Source: Xiphophorus maculatus (lineage: Eukaryota; Chordata; Actinopteri; Cyprinodontiformes; Poeciliidae). Taken from it: a DNA stretch of 64,000 nucleotides. The notes beneath the pieces are model-generated. The model saw only the letters and a list, made by a program, of their open reading frames with translations, was not told the DNA's origin and ran no database searches. Positions 11,481-22,800 of the stretch are shown one piece after another (position 1 is the first letter of the stretch; each line of letters opens with the position of its first letter). A program made the position numbers and the translations under genes. The stretch covers positions 5,126,501 to 5,190,500 of the forward strand of contig NC_036444.1 in the NCBI RefSeq assembly GCF_002775205.1, given 5' to 3'.

Positions 11481-12240
11481 GGTGACCTTTTATGCTTCCT
11501 TGAACAGGTTGGGATAAGTTTATGGGCTATACAAAATACGTTAATTTAATTGTTTGAACAAAATGATTCTTAATTAGATTTTAGTCTGGTCAGTTCAGTT
11601 CTGCCTATTTTGAACTGTTTGGCCTCCTGTTACTTAAAATCCAAATAGGCTGCTGCTGGCCACACCCCCTAACTCAATGTTTACACATGCACATGAAAAT
11701 GGCTGCAAACAGATGTGCATTTATACAACCTGGGTGTTCTGCTTTGAAAAGCAGAAGCGGAGCCTCCTGTACAACCAACAAGAATGGTGCAAGTGGTTTC
11801 TGGATGGTAAGTCAAGAAACATATACTTGTCTTTTCCAGCAGCCATTGTACAGCGCATACAGAGTTAAAGTCATCTGACCAAATGGACTGCTTAGGTTGC
11901 TAGGTAACAGGTGGTACTGGGTTGCTAGGTAACCCACAGTGCCTGTGGGATGTGACTTAATCTAAGGTTTTTGAAATGGCTCATTTTCCAAGCAAAATAC
12001 CCACTAACTTTGCTTGAAAATTTTGTTTTTTTTAAAAACATCCATTTGGATGGGTTTAAAAAAACCAACAAAAAAACCAGTTGGGCTGTTTCTAGAAGCA
12101 GGAGAAACCCAAATTGAAAAATAAAAATGTGAATTTTGTATAATAGGCCCCCTTTAAAGAGCGAAATCAGAAGCAGGATAGAGTCTGTTCTGACTACCAG
12201 TGAAGATTCACAGATGAAGTCTGGTTTCATCTCTTTGGAC
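11481..12240 (-). repeat. repeat family A, copy 3 (reverse orientation)
   Basis: Reverse-complement landmarks of copies 1 and 2: GTGACCTTTTATGC at the left, ACTCAATGTTTACAC..ATGGCTGCAAA, CTTGTCTTTTCCAGCAGCCAT, two perfect GTTGCTAGGTAAC motifs (11896-11908, 11921-11933), and GTATAATAGGCCCCCTTTAAA at about 12138-12158. The next 80 bp (12159-12238) matches the DNA just before copy 1 (1785-1870). Either the repeat extends beyond its TTAA ends or both copies sit in one older repeat. Confidence 0.6.
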
Positions 12241-12396
12241 CTTCTCAGTACCTGGCGCTCTCTGTCTTATTTTTTTATTTCTCTTTGGTCCTTGTGGGTC
12301 TCAGAGGATGTTTGAACTTTGAACAGCTGGAATGAATCTAAATTTAAAGACACATTTGAGTACGAACACACTGAATCAGGAATAAGTTCTGTTCGT

Positions 12397-15300
12397 TCAG
12401 TCGCTCAGGTCTCCGGGTCCCTCCTCCTCAACCTGCCGTCCAATCACCTCCAGCTGCACTTTCTTCTTCAGCCCCTTCTGCTCCGTGTCTTTCTCCTGCT
12501 TCTCTGATTGGGCGTACCACGGCTGGGGGGCGGAGCCGTCGCAGGCGCGCCCTCCTCTGCGGAAACCCCCCCTGCCGGCTCTGACCAGCCCCCAGCCCTG
12601 CAGGTGAGTCTCGGACGTCCCCTCATGGACGCCCCGGGTCTGGTCCAGCTCCTTGGCGCTGAGCGACGACATCCGGACTGGCACCGTGTTTCCGAACTTG
12701 GAGTAGTCCACGCAGTAGCGGCCGTCTTCCTCGGTGATGATGGAGACGAACCGCCGCCCCCACAGGATCTCCTCGGGGGTGTAGGAGGTGCGAGCCTGCA
12801 TGGTGATGCCCGTCGTCTCCACCACACCTGGAAGAAGAAAAATATCAGAATCGGTTTGTGGAAACAGAACTATAAACCCCCCAATGCTGCATCAGAACCA
12901 CGTGGGCCAGGAGTCTGCAACCTTTATAATACAAAGATCCAGTTTGCTCTCAGTGGAGCCACAAATATTACATGCAACGGTATACAGGGCCATTGAAGAC
13001 ATAAAAAACGTAAGGAGTTAATTTCTGTTTTAAAAAAAGTCGGAAATGTTTTAGAAATGTTGGTAATTTCTGAATTTGAAAAGTTGAAAATGTGTTAGAA
13101 AAAAACTCAGAAATTTTGACATTAATTTTAGAAATATTCTAGAAAAATCATGGGAATTTCTGAGTTAGAAATTTAAGTAAATTTCTAAACGTCAAAATTT
13201 TTCAACTTTCCAAACTCAGAAACATCCATTTTTCTAGAAATTTTCTGAGTTCTCAAAATTTCTGAATTTTTTCTGACAATTTTCTAACTTTTCAAGCTGA
13301 AAGGCAAAAATTAGCTGGAAAAGCTCTGAGTTTGAGAAGTCGGATGTGTTTGACTTTTAGACGTGTGAAAAGTTGAAAATTTGCTATAGAAAAACTTAGA
13401 AATGTTTAGTTTTATTATCTAGAAAACATGGAATTTTTTTTAGTTTGAAAAGTAGAAAATGTAAAACTTTTCAAACTGAAAACATTTCTAAAAGTTTAAC
13501 ATTTTGGACTTTTCAAACTCAGAAAAATTCAGAAATTTCCAAGTTATTTCTATAAACTTTCTGAGATTAACTTAAAAATTTCTGATTTTATTTTATTTAT
13601 TTATTTTCAGAAATTTTACTCTTACATAGTACTGCCCCTTTAAGAGCCATCGTGAAAGAGCCACTTGCGGCTCGGGAGCCTCAGGTTGTAGACCCCCGGT
13701 CTACCTGTGTCAGGTGGAACCAGGTGAGGGCGGGGCCTGACCTTCCAGGATGACGATGATCTCCAGGTCTTCTGCGGCCAGGGACTGGGCGGACAGGTCG
13801 TACAGCGGACTCCCTCTCTCGATGGTGTGGCTGATGATCAGAGGAGAAACCAGGAAGATGCCGTTGCTCCTCAGAGGGTTCTCCACCTGGATGTCCAGCT
13901 GGCACACCGGGATCACCTCCCCCTCAGTCGTCACGGTGCGTCGGATCACCTGCGGGGAAACAGCGGCGCTTTCATTCGCATCGTATCCGGTGTTGGTGGT
14001 TCCAGAGGAACTGAAGTTTCACCTGCAGCTGCACGGTGGCGGAGATGATCATACTCTTCCTCAGGTCTCCGACTCGGAACATGAAGGTGGGTCGGCCGTT
14101 TCGAGTGGCGATGACGGCGTTCCTGGAGAAGATGAGCGTCTCCGCCCTCCGGTTGGCCTGCGCCGTCTTCATGAAGACGCAGCCGAGCATCACGGCGTTA
14201 ATGATCAGCCCCAGAATGTTCTGGATGATCAGCATGATGATGGCGACGGGACACTCCTCCGTCACCATCCTGCCGCCGAATCCGATGGTCACCTGGAGTC
14301 GGAAGGGGAGCGTTACCAAATAAGGGTTAGATTAGAGTCGAATTAGATTAAAATTAGTTATTTTAATTATTAACGTCTGCTAGACCATATTTTAGTGTTG
14401 TAGTTCGGCCGCCATCCAGCAGAGGGCGCCGCTGGTCATTCTTAAGTGGAACAAAGATGGCGGTCGGAGCCACATCAGAAAGGTAGAGGGAAATGGTCCA
14501 CAAGAGTCCGATTTGGGATACAAAAAGCATTTTATGCCGCTTTGTTTTGAAATATAAACACTCGACAAGCTCAATTGTTACCACTTTAATATTCTGATAT
14601 TCTGCTGAGCTGCATGACGGAGCAGCGACAACTTCTCATTCAAAAATGACTGATGTGCCGTAAAGGTGAGAACGTGATGGCAGGAAAACAGGCACAACAC
14701 GGAAAAGTTGTAACATTATGGAAAAATACATGATCCCAAGAAGCAAGGTTGAGTTTGACGGCTGTCATCAGTTAAACTTTATGGAGCAAAGTTTTAACAT
14801 TCTTTCAAGAGCGAATACAGACAATACTTGTACATGAACATCTCTCTGTTAACGGGGGATTTAGTGTTTAACATTTTATTCTTTTCATCTTTTTTTCTGT
14901 TCAGCAACTTCAGTGTTTCCTGTTTTGTTTTTATATTGTGTTACATAATGTGAGAAAACCACATGTGTCTATTTAGCTAAGTACAAATAACTAAAGTTAA
15001 AATTTTAGGATATCTTCCTTAAATTCAGCATATTATGGAAAATTAGCCCTTCGTCTTACAGAAAGATGATCGACCCACTTGATACAAGAAAAATAAGTTC
15101 TTAAGAAAGAAAACGTTTATCAACTAATCTTAGTCGATCGTTAAGATCAATCAACTTTAGTTTAACTCATTAATATCTTGCAGCAGCAGAGATGCTCACC
15201 TGGACTTCGATGGAGAAGAGGAAGGCTGAAGTGAAGGAGTGGATGGCGGTGACGCAGGGCACTGGACCCGTGTCGTCGTCTGGGTCACGGGGCTCCAGGT

Positions 15301-15833
15301 CTCCATGAGCGAAGGCCAGGAGCCACCAGATCATCGCGAAGAGCATCCAGGAGCAGAGGAAGGCCGAGGTGAAGATGAGGAAGGAGTGCTGCCACTTCAG
15401 GTCCACCATGGTGGTGAAGACGTCCTGCAGGAAGCGACCCTGTGAGAGAAAACGAGAAAACATCACAACATGGCTGACCTCCGACCCCGCTGAAGGCTCA
15501 TCTTTCTTCTTCGTCATGTTAGGATCACCTCTGCATCGAGTCCATCTAGTTGCATTTTTATAACAGAACTATTATTATCCTGATTTCAGAAATATGCGAA
15601 CGTTTTTCACCAGAACCGACCCGCATCCCGGGTCCACGTCTCGAACTAAACAGAAACAGACTCGGCCCATCTACCTGCTCCCTGATGTTCTTGTGAGCCA
15701 CGTTGCAGGATCCAGTTTTGGTGATGAAGCGAGCTCGCAGGGACTTGGTGCGGCTCCGGTTCGGCTGGTTCTGGTCCTCGGCCAGCCGGGTCAGCAGGAA
15801 CCCGTCCGGCAGGAGGCCCTTCCTGGCCAACAT
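12397..15833 (-). CDS. kcnj11l: Kir6-type ATP-sensitive inward rectifier K+ channel, 5 coding exons
   Basis: Coding exons in transcript order are 15833-15675, 15439-15200, 14292-14023, 13949-13742 and 12827-12397: 435 residues, every junction GT-AG and in frame. The ATG at 15833 follows an acceptor (TTGTAG|CACCATG), so a 5' UTR intron lies upstream. It opens MLARKG and shows the Kir6 motif HKNIREQGRFLQD, TM1 at about 68-92, pore filter Thr-Ile-Gly-Phe-Gly (135-139), TM2 at about 150-175, then a cytoplasmic domain with LRKSMII and DYSKFGNT. Kir6 tetramers pair with sulfonylurea receptors to couple ATP/ADP to membrane potential. Of the ATP-site residues, R51 and R206 (human R50, R201) are kept, while human K185 is R190, as in Kir6.1. 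The C-tail is long and lacks the RKR retention signal. This fits the fish Kir6.3/kcnj11l type; kcnj11 or kcnj8 are alternatives. Reverse-strand AATAAA at 12279-12274. Confidence 0.85.
12909..13699. repeat. hAT-like element with repeat family D interior (kcnj11l intron 4)
   Basis: The left end CAGGAGTCTGCAACCT and the reverse complement of the right end (GGGGTCTACAACCTGAGGCT) form the CAGGGGTCTGCAACCT-type terminal repeat common in vertebrate hAT elements. The interior is the TCTGAGTTTGAAAAGTT-rich family D sequence in both orientations. I could not see a clear 8-bp target duplication. No transposase frame is present. Confidence 0.55.
14383..15181 (+). repeat. repeat family F, copy 1, with CTCF-like and YY1-like motifs (kcnj11l intron 2)
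   Basis: About 800 bp resembling 31568-32192 in order: TTTAGTGTT..TAGTT, CCAGCAGAGGGCGCC (14416-14430), AAAGATGGCGG (14453-14463), TTTGGGAT.CAAAA, CATTCTTTCAAGAGCG, and a terminal block ATCAACTTTAGTTTAACT. Its right end stops about a dozen bases from the splice donor of kcnj11l coding exon 2. Confidence 0.6.
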
Positions 15834-16149
15834 GGTGCTACAATAACAGAACAACATGCAATATTTACTTCATCTGATGGGACAAAAGATCTTCGAAAGC
15901 AAGTTTTTAAAGCTGCTTTTCTTGCACATAAAACATTTTTCTTTCTTCCATTTTATTAAATGTTCAGGTTTGGTTTAATAAGCTGTGTTGCTAAAATAAA
16001 ACAGAAATAACTCATCACAAGCTGCTCGGTTCTGGATCTCTTTTCCTTTATGACACTAATGAATGTGAACCCAACCTGCAGCGTGCCACTTCCTGAAAGG
16101 TCGCCATCAGGTTTTATGAGTAAGAACATCCAGAACCAAACCCTCTGAC

Positions 16150-16660
16150 TTCATTAATTACAGTAAACCTGCAACTAAAGATTATCTCAGTAATGATTAT
16201 TCTGATTATTAATTGATTAATCAGTTAAAAACATTGGCACCTTCTGCAGATGTGCCAACCACTTCAGCCTCTTTTTTTTTTTTACACAATATTAGAAATG
16301 TATTAAAAGATGCAAATAATTCATTTACTTTTTAAATAAGAAAATTATTTTATTGCCTAAAACACAAAAACAGTATTTCTTTAGCTTCAGATGCATTTAG
16401 GATTTATTGGTCCTAAATGCATCTATTGGTCTATTGATTTGTTGAGTTATTTTTGATTAATTATTAGATAGCAAAAGTCGCTTAATAGAATTTTTTGTTT
16501 TTTAGCAGAACTTGGACCAGGTGAAACGAAAAAATGACACTTGAGTTCTGGGTAGAACAGATTTGGAGGTAAAGAAAGTTTTATATATGAAATGGAAAAT
16601 ATAAATATTTTTTGTACAGTTTTGACTTAATTACTGCTCTCAGGGTTTTCTTGTTCAATC
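16150..16660. repeat. repeat family E, copy 2
   Basis: TGATTATTAATTGATTAATC-type terminus followed by GGCACCTTCTGCAGATG, ATTAGAAATGTATTAAAAGATG, TATTGCCTAAAAC and GAACTTGGACCAGGTGAAAC. All have counterparts in copy 1 (7824-8806). Confidence 0.5.
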
Positions 16661-16899
16661 TAACGGCCATTTTTATTTTAATATCTATTATTTTAATATC
16701 TAAAGGAACAATCTGATCTCCCTGGCCTGATGCAGGAATAGTAAATAAGGTCACAGAGATCCGCTTTCAGCAGTTAGCGCTCCTTCACAATATTTCTGTG
16801 CTGTTGTGTTTCTGTTTTTAGGATCTGATCTCATCCTGCGCTTCGGTTTTCCCAGATTTTCCTGAAAGATCCTGGAAAATCCTGGAAAAATCGCCGATA

Positions 16900-17170
16900 A
16901 CGAGGAAACGACGCTCAAGTTAACGCGACTCCTTCACCGGGACACGTCGTTTCACCTTCATCCTCATCCTCCTCATCATCATTGGGTAGATAAACATCAG
17001 CACCTGCAGACGCGCGCACAGGAGTCCGAGCGCGCGCGCACACGGTTGCGAGGTCACGTGGTGTTTACCTGTTGAGGTGGGAAGCGGATCAAAGGTGATC
17101 GGGGGAAGTTTTCAGGACGTGATCCGCGACACGGACTCCATCATTCCCATCAGGATGTTCTGAGACAGGG
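16900..17170 (-). promoter_or_regulatory. candidate kcnj11l promoter and 5' UTR exon, GC-rich
   Basis: A CpG-rich patch in AT-rich surroundings (alternating CGCGCGC near 17010-17040) with a palindromic E-box CACGTG (about 17055-17060). On the minus strand a donor-like CAACAG|GTAAAC ends near 17070. With the acceptor just upstream of the kcnj11l ATG, this makes a plausible non-coding first exon. It is inferred from composition and splice signals only. Confidence 0.4.
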
Positions 17171-18474
17171 AGAACCGAGTTAGGGTGGAACAGGTGAGAA
17201 CACAGCTTCCGGTTCGACCCTTCAAAATAAGACGGCATGCAGGGTTTTTTTTTTTTTTAGGTCAAAAACGGATTTATGCTATTTTTATTTGTAAATGTAA
17301 AAATGTAAATTGTATTACCAACATAATAATAATAATAATTATTATTATTATTTTAATTTATTTATTTATAATATGTATTTTTATTATAATATCTGTTATT
17401 ATAGGTCACGTTATTTTCTACTTTGTCTTTCACATTTCGACTTCTTTTAAAAACTATTTTCAATCTTTTATGTGTTCAGTTCTTCAAGACAAGAAAAAAA
17501 TCATTTTTATAATTTTTCTTCTCACATCACACACAAGATAAAATCAAAAGCTGCTTTTAAACACTTTATATTTTATTCATCATCCATCCACTTAAATGTT
17601 CATACGGCTTTTAAAACGTCTAGTCTGAATTAAACTGTAAAATTAGATTTCCTGCTTTTTAATTGTATGAATATTTTAAACTTGACTTTATTCTGCAGGA
17701 TCCTGAACAGGTTCACTGTGCAGAGACTTCCTGCTGCCTGCAGGGGGCAGCAGAGCCCAGTTTAGATCCCATAGAAACATTTAAAGTCGTTATTGTCATA
17801 ATGTTACTGTCTCAGATTATCAGCTTCACCACCGAAGTTTGAACAAATTAACAACTTACAGTTACATGTTCCAGATCAGCCATCATATTATGACCATAAA
17901 TGTTAAGCAGATTTATTCTTTACCACTAAACTGATATCTTTTGATGGAGAAACAAAAAATATCATCCCAGTTTACGGACCACAAAGTCAGTAAAGTCAAA
18001 AGGTGTGTGTGCCCAAGATGGGCTTCACTTATTTTGTCTACCAAAATTCAAAAAAAAAAAAAAAGATACATAAAAATCTATAAAATATTCGATCTCTAAT
18101 TATTATATTAATAATTAGAAATCATAATTAGATCATAATTATTATATTATATTATCATAATTAGAGAGCATTGCTAAAATTAAATAACTTTAGCAATGCT
18201 TCTGACCTAAAAAAAAGAAAATAAATTTGTGTACATATATATATAACAGAGAGACAGGTGTGTATTAATGTGTATGTGAATTTTGCCCAAAATAATAATA
18301 ATAATAGTGTGTATGTGTTTGTAATGAGATTTTTGATCCGTGTGTTTGGAGCCACCTAGTGGTGTGATGAGTGACTGCATGCAACGGGTCCTGCAGGCGC
18401 TCTCTCGGCTTCCCCCGCCAGGATCCTGAGGAACTGCTGGTGGAGAGAAGCAGCTCTTCACTATTGTTTTTACT

Positions 18475-18587
18475 TAGGGTCATATTTTTCTAGTTCAACA
18501 ATTAACGAAATACTGTAAGATCATTTAACAATTATAAATATAATTTATAAAGTTTTCTCGTGGTTGGGCTGGAAAAATATGACCCTA
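18475..18587. mobile_element. 113-bp TA-flanked MITE (Tc1/mariner-like)
   Basis: Starts TA-GGGTCATATTTTTCTAG and ends CTGGAAAAATATGACCC-TA. The terminal inverted repeats of about 18 bp differ at one site and are bounded by TA dinucleotides, as for Tc1/mariner insertions. It appears to split an older repeat: GAACTGCTGGTGGAG to the left resembles GAACGCTGGTGGAG near 18937. Confidence 0.6.
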
Positions 18588-19290
18588 TGAGTGGGAGCTG
18601 CTCCAGTTGGTGTTTGTGGCTGACCGCTCGGTCACGACGCTAACTGTGTCTTTTGTTTCTCAGCTGTTGGACCACTTGCATGCAGTCAGTCACATTGTGA
18701 GAGTTTCATTTTGTATCGCACTAGGTGGGTTCAAAGTGTAAATTTATGAATGTATATATATTCACAAAAAAAGTTTTGTGAATGTAACTTTTAACTGTTA
18801 ACTTCTGTGGCAGTTGTCTGTTATTTTACTGTTTGATTTATGGAATAAGAATGTTTTGTTTTGTTTTTGAGGAATTGTTTAAACTATATGATCACATCTA
18901 AAAAAAAGAAAAGAAAGAAAAATAAAGAATTCAGAGGAACGCTGGTGGAGCTGTTGGACCACCGAGAAGGGTTTATATATATATATACTGTATATACTGT
19001 ATATATATAATTGTAATTCATCTTTCTTTTTAGCCTTGTTCACGTTTCTTCTGGACAAAAATTACAACAATTTGTGTCTATCTGCAAACAGACACAAATA
19101 TAAACACATCAGAGTATTTGTTTACGATAAATTAAGATTACTTCAAGACTCCCCCCCCCTATATACACCTTTACTGACTGAGAAGAAAATAAACTGCCCC
19201 TCATTCCTTATTTATTAAAGTTAGAATCCTGATCTCAGTTTCTTCTGTCATAATTTGTTTTTATTTACAGTAAAAGGGGCTCATTAGAGT

Positions 19291-19391
19291 ATATAATATA
19301 ATATAATATATTATAATATAATATATTATAATATAATATAATATATTATAATATAATATAATATAATATAATATAATATAATATAATATAA
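19291..19391. repeat. AT-only pentanucleotide microsatellite
   Basis: About 100 bp of (ATATA)n/(TATAA)n interrupted by TT at several points, giving inverted sub-blocks able to form cruciforms. It lies about 540 bp before the start codon of the four-module gene. Confidence 0.85.
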
Positions 19392-19834
19392 TGTGTCTGT
19401 AACTCCACCCTCTCCAGATTTCGGTCACATGACTTCAGGGAGGTTTGGGCGGAGGTATCGAGCGCTCCTTTTTTCAGCACCAGGCGCAGCAGCAGCTAGC
19501 TCTGGTACCTCCATCGGGTGTATTTACGGTTCTGCCCGATGATTCTGCGGCGGTGTCATTAAGTTCTGACACATGCCGGACATCGGAACCAGTCCCAGCT
19601 GTCTGTAACCGGACTCTCAGCTCGGCAGGAAGCTCGGATCTGTTTGGTTTGTTGTGTTGTGTTAGCCGGAAAAAAAAGCTAACGGACGGTTTAACCATTC
19701 GGAGCTCTGCCGAACCGAACTGGACCCAACTTGCTGAATGGACCGAAGCTGGAGGAAGCTGGAGGACCCGAACTACACGATGAGCTAACTTGTAGGAAGC
19801 GGGCCCGAACACCAGAACGAGTCCCCGCTCTCCC

Positions 19835-22800
19835 ATGATCACCATGGAGCCCACCCTCCAACCGAGCCTGCAGCCGAACCTCCAGGAGAACTCCTACAAG
19901 AGTGAGTATCTGCAGCTCCTCTGGCTTCTGTCCTGCTGATGCACCTGTGACCTTTGACCTCTGACCTACAGTGACGGAGGAGGACGTGAAGAGGCTGATC
20001 CACTTCCGGGCCTCCAACGAGGTTCTGTTCACTGGGAAGAGGAATTCGGCTAAGATCGCCTGGAGGTGAGGAGGTCTCAGCATGGTCTGGGCCGAGTCAG
20101 GATTGGTTCTGTGGTCCAGGTCAAGGTCTTGTCCTCTGAGTTGGATTGAACTCAGAGGACACACCTGCACTTTTTTAAAAAAGTTTCATCAGTTTTTTTA
20201 TTGAAAAAATTTGATTTGGAAAAATTTTCTTTTGCCAGATTTTGTTATTTTTTGTTACTAAAATGAATTGTTGTAATTTTTGTCCTTAAAATACCAAAAA
20301 TTTCCACTTAACTTTATACTTTGGTTCATCTGATGATGTAATTTTTGTTTTGATCTTTTACTCAGTACCTGAGCAGACTTTTTACCAAAATACTTTTTTA
20401 CTTTTACTTGAGTAAAACTACGCTGAAGTCGTACTACTCTTACTGGAGTCTAATTTTTGGAAACTCTGCCCTCGTCTGGAAATACATCAGATTAAACCCA
20501 GAGACTCCTGCTGTAGAACAAATGAATCCAGAGTTTTGGCCTCGTTTTAAATTGTCCCGTTCGACGTCTGCTGCCCGTTTCATCATCCGTTTCATCATTC
20601 CCCACACATGAAGTCTATAAACTCTCCGTTCTTGGGTTACCTCAGTCTCAGATGTTATCCTCTGTCGCTCCTCAGCACCATCCTGAAGGGTTTGGGTCTG
20701 GAGGGGAAGCTGACGGCTGACCAGATCGCCAAGAAATGGGACAACCTGCGGACCAAGTATAAGGTGAGTTCAGGTTATAGAGGCATAATCAGCAATTTAT
20801 AAACTGTTTTTCACATCAGCACAAACTGCTGTTCAAGACAAAACATAAAATAATTAAAGAGATTGTGAGAGTTAAGCAATTTACAGAAAAATGCATGAGT
20901 AAGATAACTGGGTCTGTAACAATCAATCGCATTAATCTTGAGAAATCGGTTATTCAAATAATCGTTGACTTATTTAGTAACTGATTAATCTAGATACAAC
21001 TAGAGTACAAAAGGCTATTTGCTGAAAGAACAGCATATTCAGAGTAGTAATTTAACCTAAACTGCAAAAAAAAAAAATTATGGTTTGCATTTAAGATAAA
21101 AAAAAAAACCTGGTCTGTAAAAATGTTCTACTCAGAACCCCCTAAAGTGGCGTAGTTAAAGTTCACCTGTTTCAAATTCTGTAAAAACAAAACAAATCTC
21201 ATGTTAATGTTAGAAGACTGTATGTTTTAGCTGCAGATGACACAAATCATCAATCATTCACTAAAAGGATTCCTTTTTTGTTGCATTTAGGCAATAAAGT
21301 GTTTATTTTCTTATTTAAAATATTTGTAATTTTTAATATATTTCTAATATTGTATAAAATAAGCTTAAGTGGTTAAAAGAAAAATTAGAAAATGTGCCAG
21401 TTTTTGTTTAACGATTAAATCGTTTAGAATAAAGTAATCTTTAGTTGACATCCTAATTTATACCAGGAATGCACTGATGTTAAAATTTGGACTGATATCA
21501 GCATATTATGACCGATAACTGATATTTGTTGATATATGTTTGTACACCGATTAATCATCAGAACAATCAATTAGTGAGATAATTTTTAGTTAGAGCTCTA
21601 AAGATAATAGATATTGACATTAATAAAGGCAAATTAGATAAATAGATGCATCTGGATTTATTTTAAAACAAAAAGAGCAGCTGTGAAGGAAATTTTTAGC
21701 ACAAACAGAACAAAACCTAGTTTTAGACAGATAAACTGGACCCGACCAGTCACCGGTATATGAAAGGACTGATCTTTTTAAAGTGAGCAGGAAGACATTG
21801 TGATTAATATAAAACTGGTTTGTTTCTGGGTCAAACCTGAACGTTACGGTTTGATTTCTTCAGGTAAAACTCGTATAACTTTGGTTGATTTTAGCTAGAA
21901 AAAAAGCAGTTTTTTCCTCAACATTTTGTTATTTTTGTGTCATGTTGAGCTCAACATGTTTAATAGTCAGGATAAATGTAGGAAAAGACACTCAGTACCA
22001 GACTGCCATTGTCTAAAGGGGGCAGGGAATGCTGTGTCACCACTTCCTTCCTTCCTGTCTCGTATCCTGTGACCTGTCTTTCCTTTCTTTCTTCCTTCCT
22101 CTCTCATGTCCTTTTGTCCCTCGTCTTACATTCTTGTTGCCATTTTCCGTCCATGTGACCTTCATTTCTTCTTTTTTGTCTCTGATTTCTTGCGTCCTAC
22201 TTCCTTTCCTGCAGTACTTCCCTCTTTCCTGATTTTCTTCTTTCTTTTCTTGTGGCCTTTCCATGTCCGTTCTTTCCCTGTCATCTCTTCCATCTATGAA
22301 GATTTGACTCTGAATCCCAAAACCTGTTAACCTGGCTCTGGTTAAGAGGGGAGCAGAAAGGAAGATGCATGTGCTTTCTCTCATTCCCCCAAAATTAGGG
22401 ATCTAGAGTTTTGAAGATAAAATCTGAATAAAATGCCACCACATGTTTTGTACATCACCAGATGTTAAGATTCACAACAAGGTAGCGTAAAAAACAGCAC
22501 ATCTCATTATTTACCTATTAGAACAACCTGTTACTATATGTCTTATTTTTGATACTAATGGCTTGCCATACAGTCTATGGAGAAAAACTGGAAGTGGAAA
22601 AAGTAAGAAATTTGTCTGACCTTGATGAACTCTACTTTCCTTTACTTCCTTCTTTCCTGTCTGTCTTTTTTCTTTCCTTATGTCCTTTCTTATTTCTAGT
22701 TATGTTTTAAATTTTTCTAATATTTTTGCTTCTGTTTTACTGGCTCAATTGACCAATTTAGATCACTTTTCAAAAGCACACACACAGTTAGATATCATCA

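Larger units (their letters stand above)
17171..19440. other. intergenic space between kcnj11l and the four-module gene
   Basis: Very AT-rich, with an AAT/ATT trinucleotide run at about 17321-17355, (TA)n at about 18975-19005, a pentanucleotide array at 19291-19391 and a small TA-flanked MITE at 18475-18587. A CTGCAGGGGGCAGCA core (about 17736-17750) resembles a CTCF site. No gene seen. Confidence 0.5.

Noticed and set aside
12508-12996. 162-codon plus-strand frame
   Set aside because: Antisense of the last kcnj11l exon.
13750-14346. 198-codon plus-strand frame
   Set aside because: Antisense shadow of kcnj11l coding exons 3 and 4 and the intron between them; the sense strand encodes the K+ channel with exact splice sites.
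22037-22384. Reverse frame rich in Arg/Lys/Glu
   Set aside because: Complement of a CT-rich tract; composition artefact.
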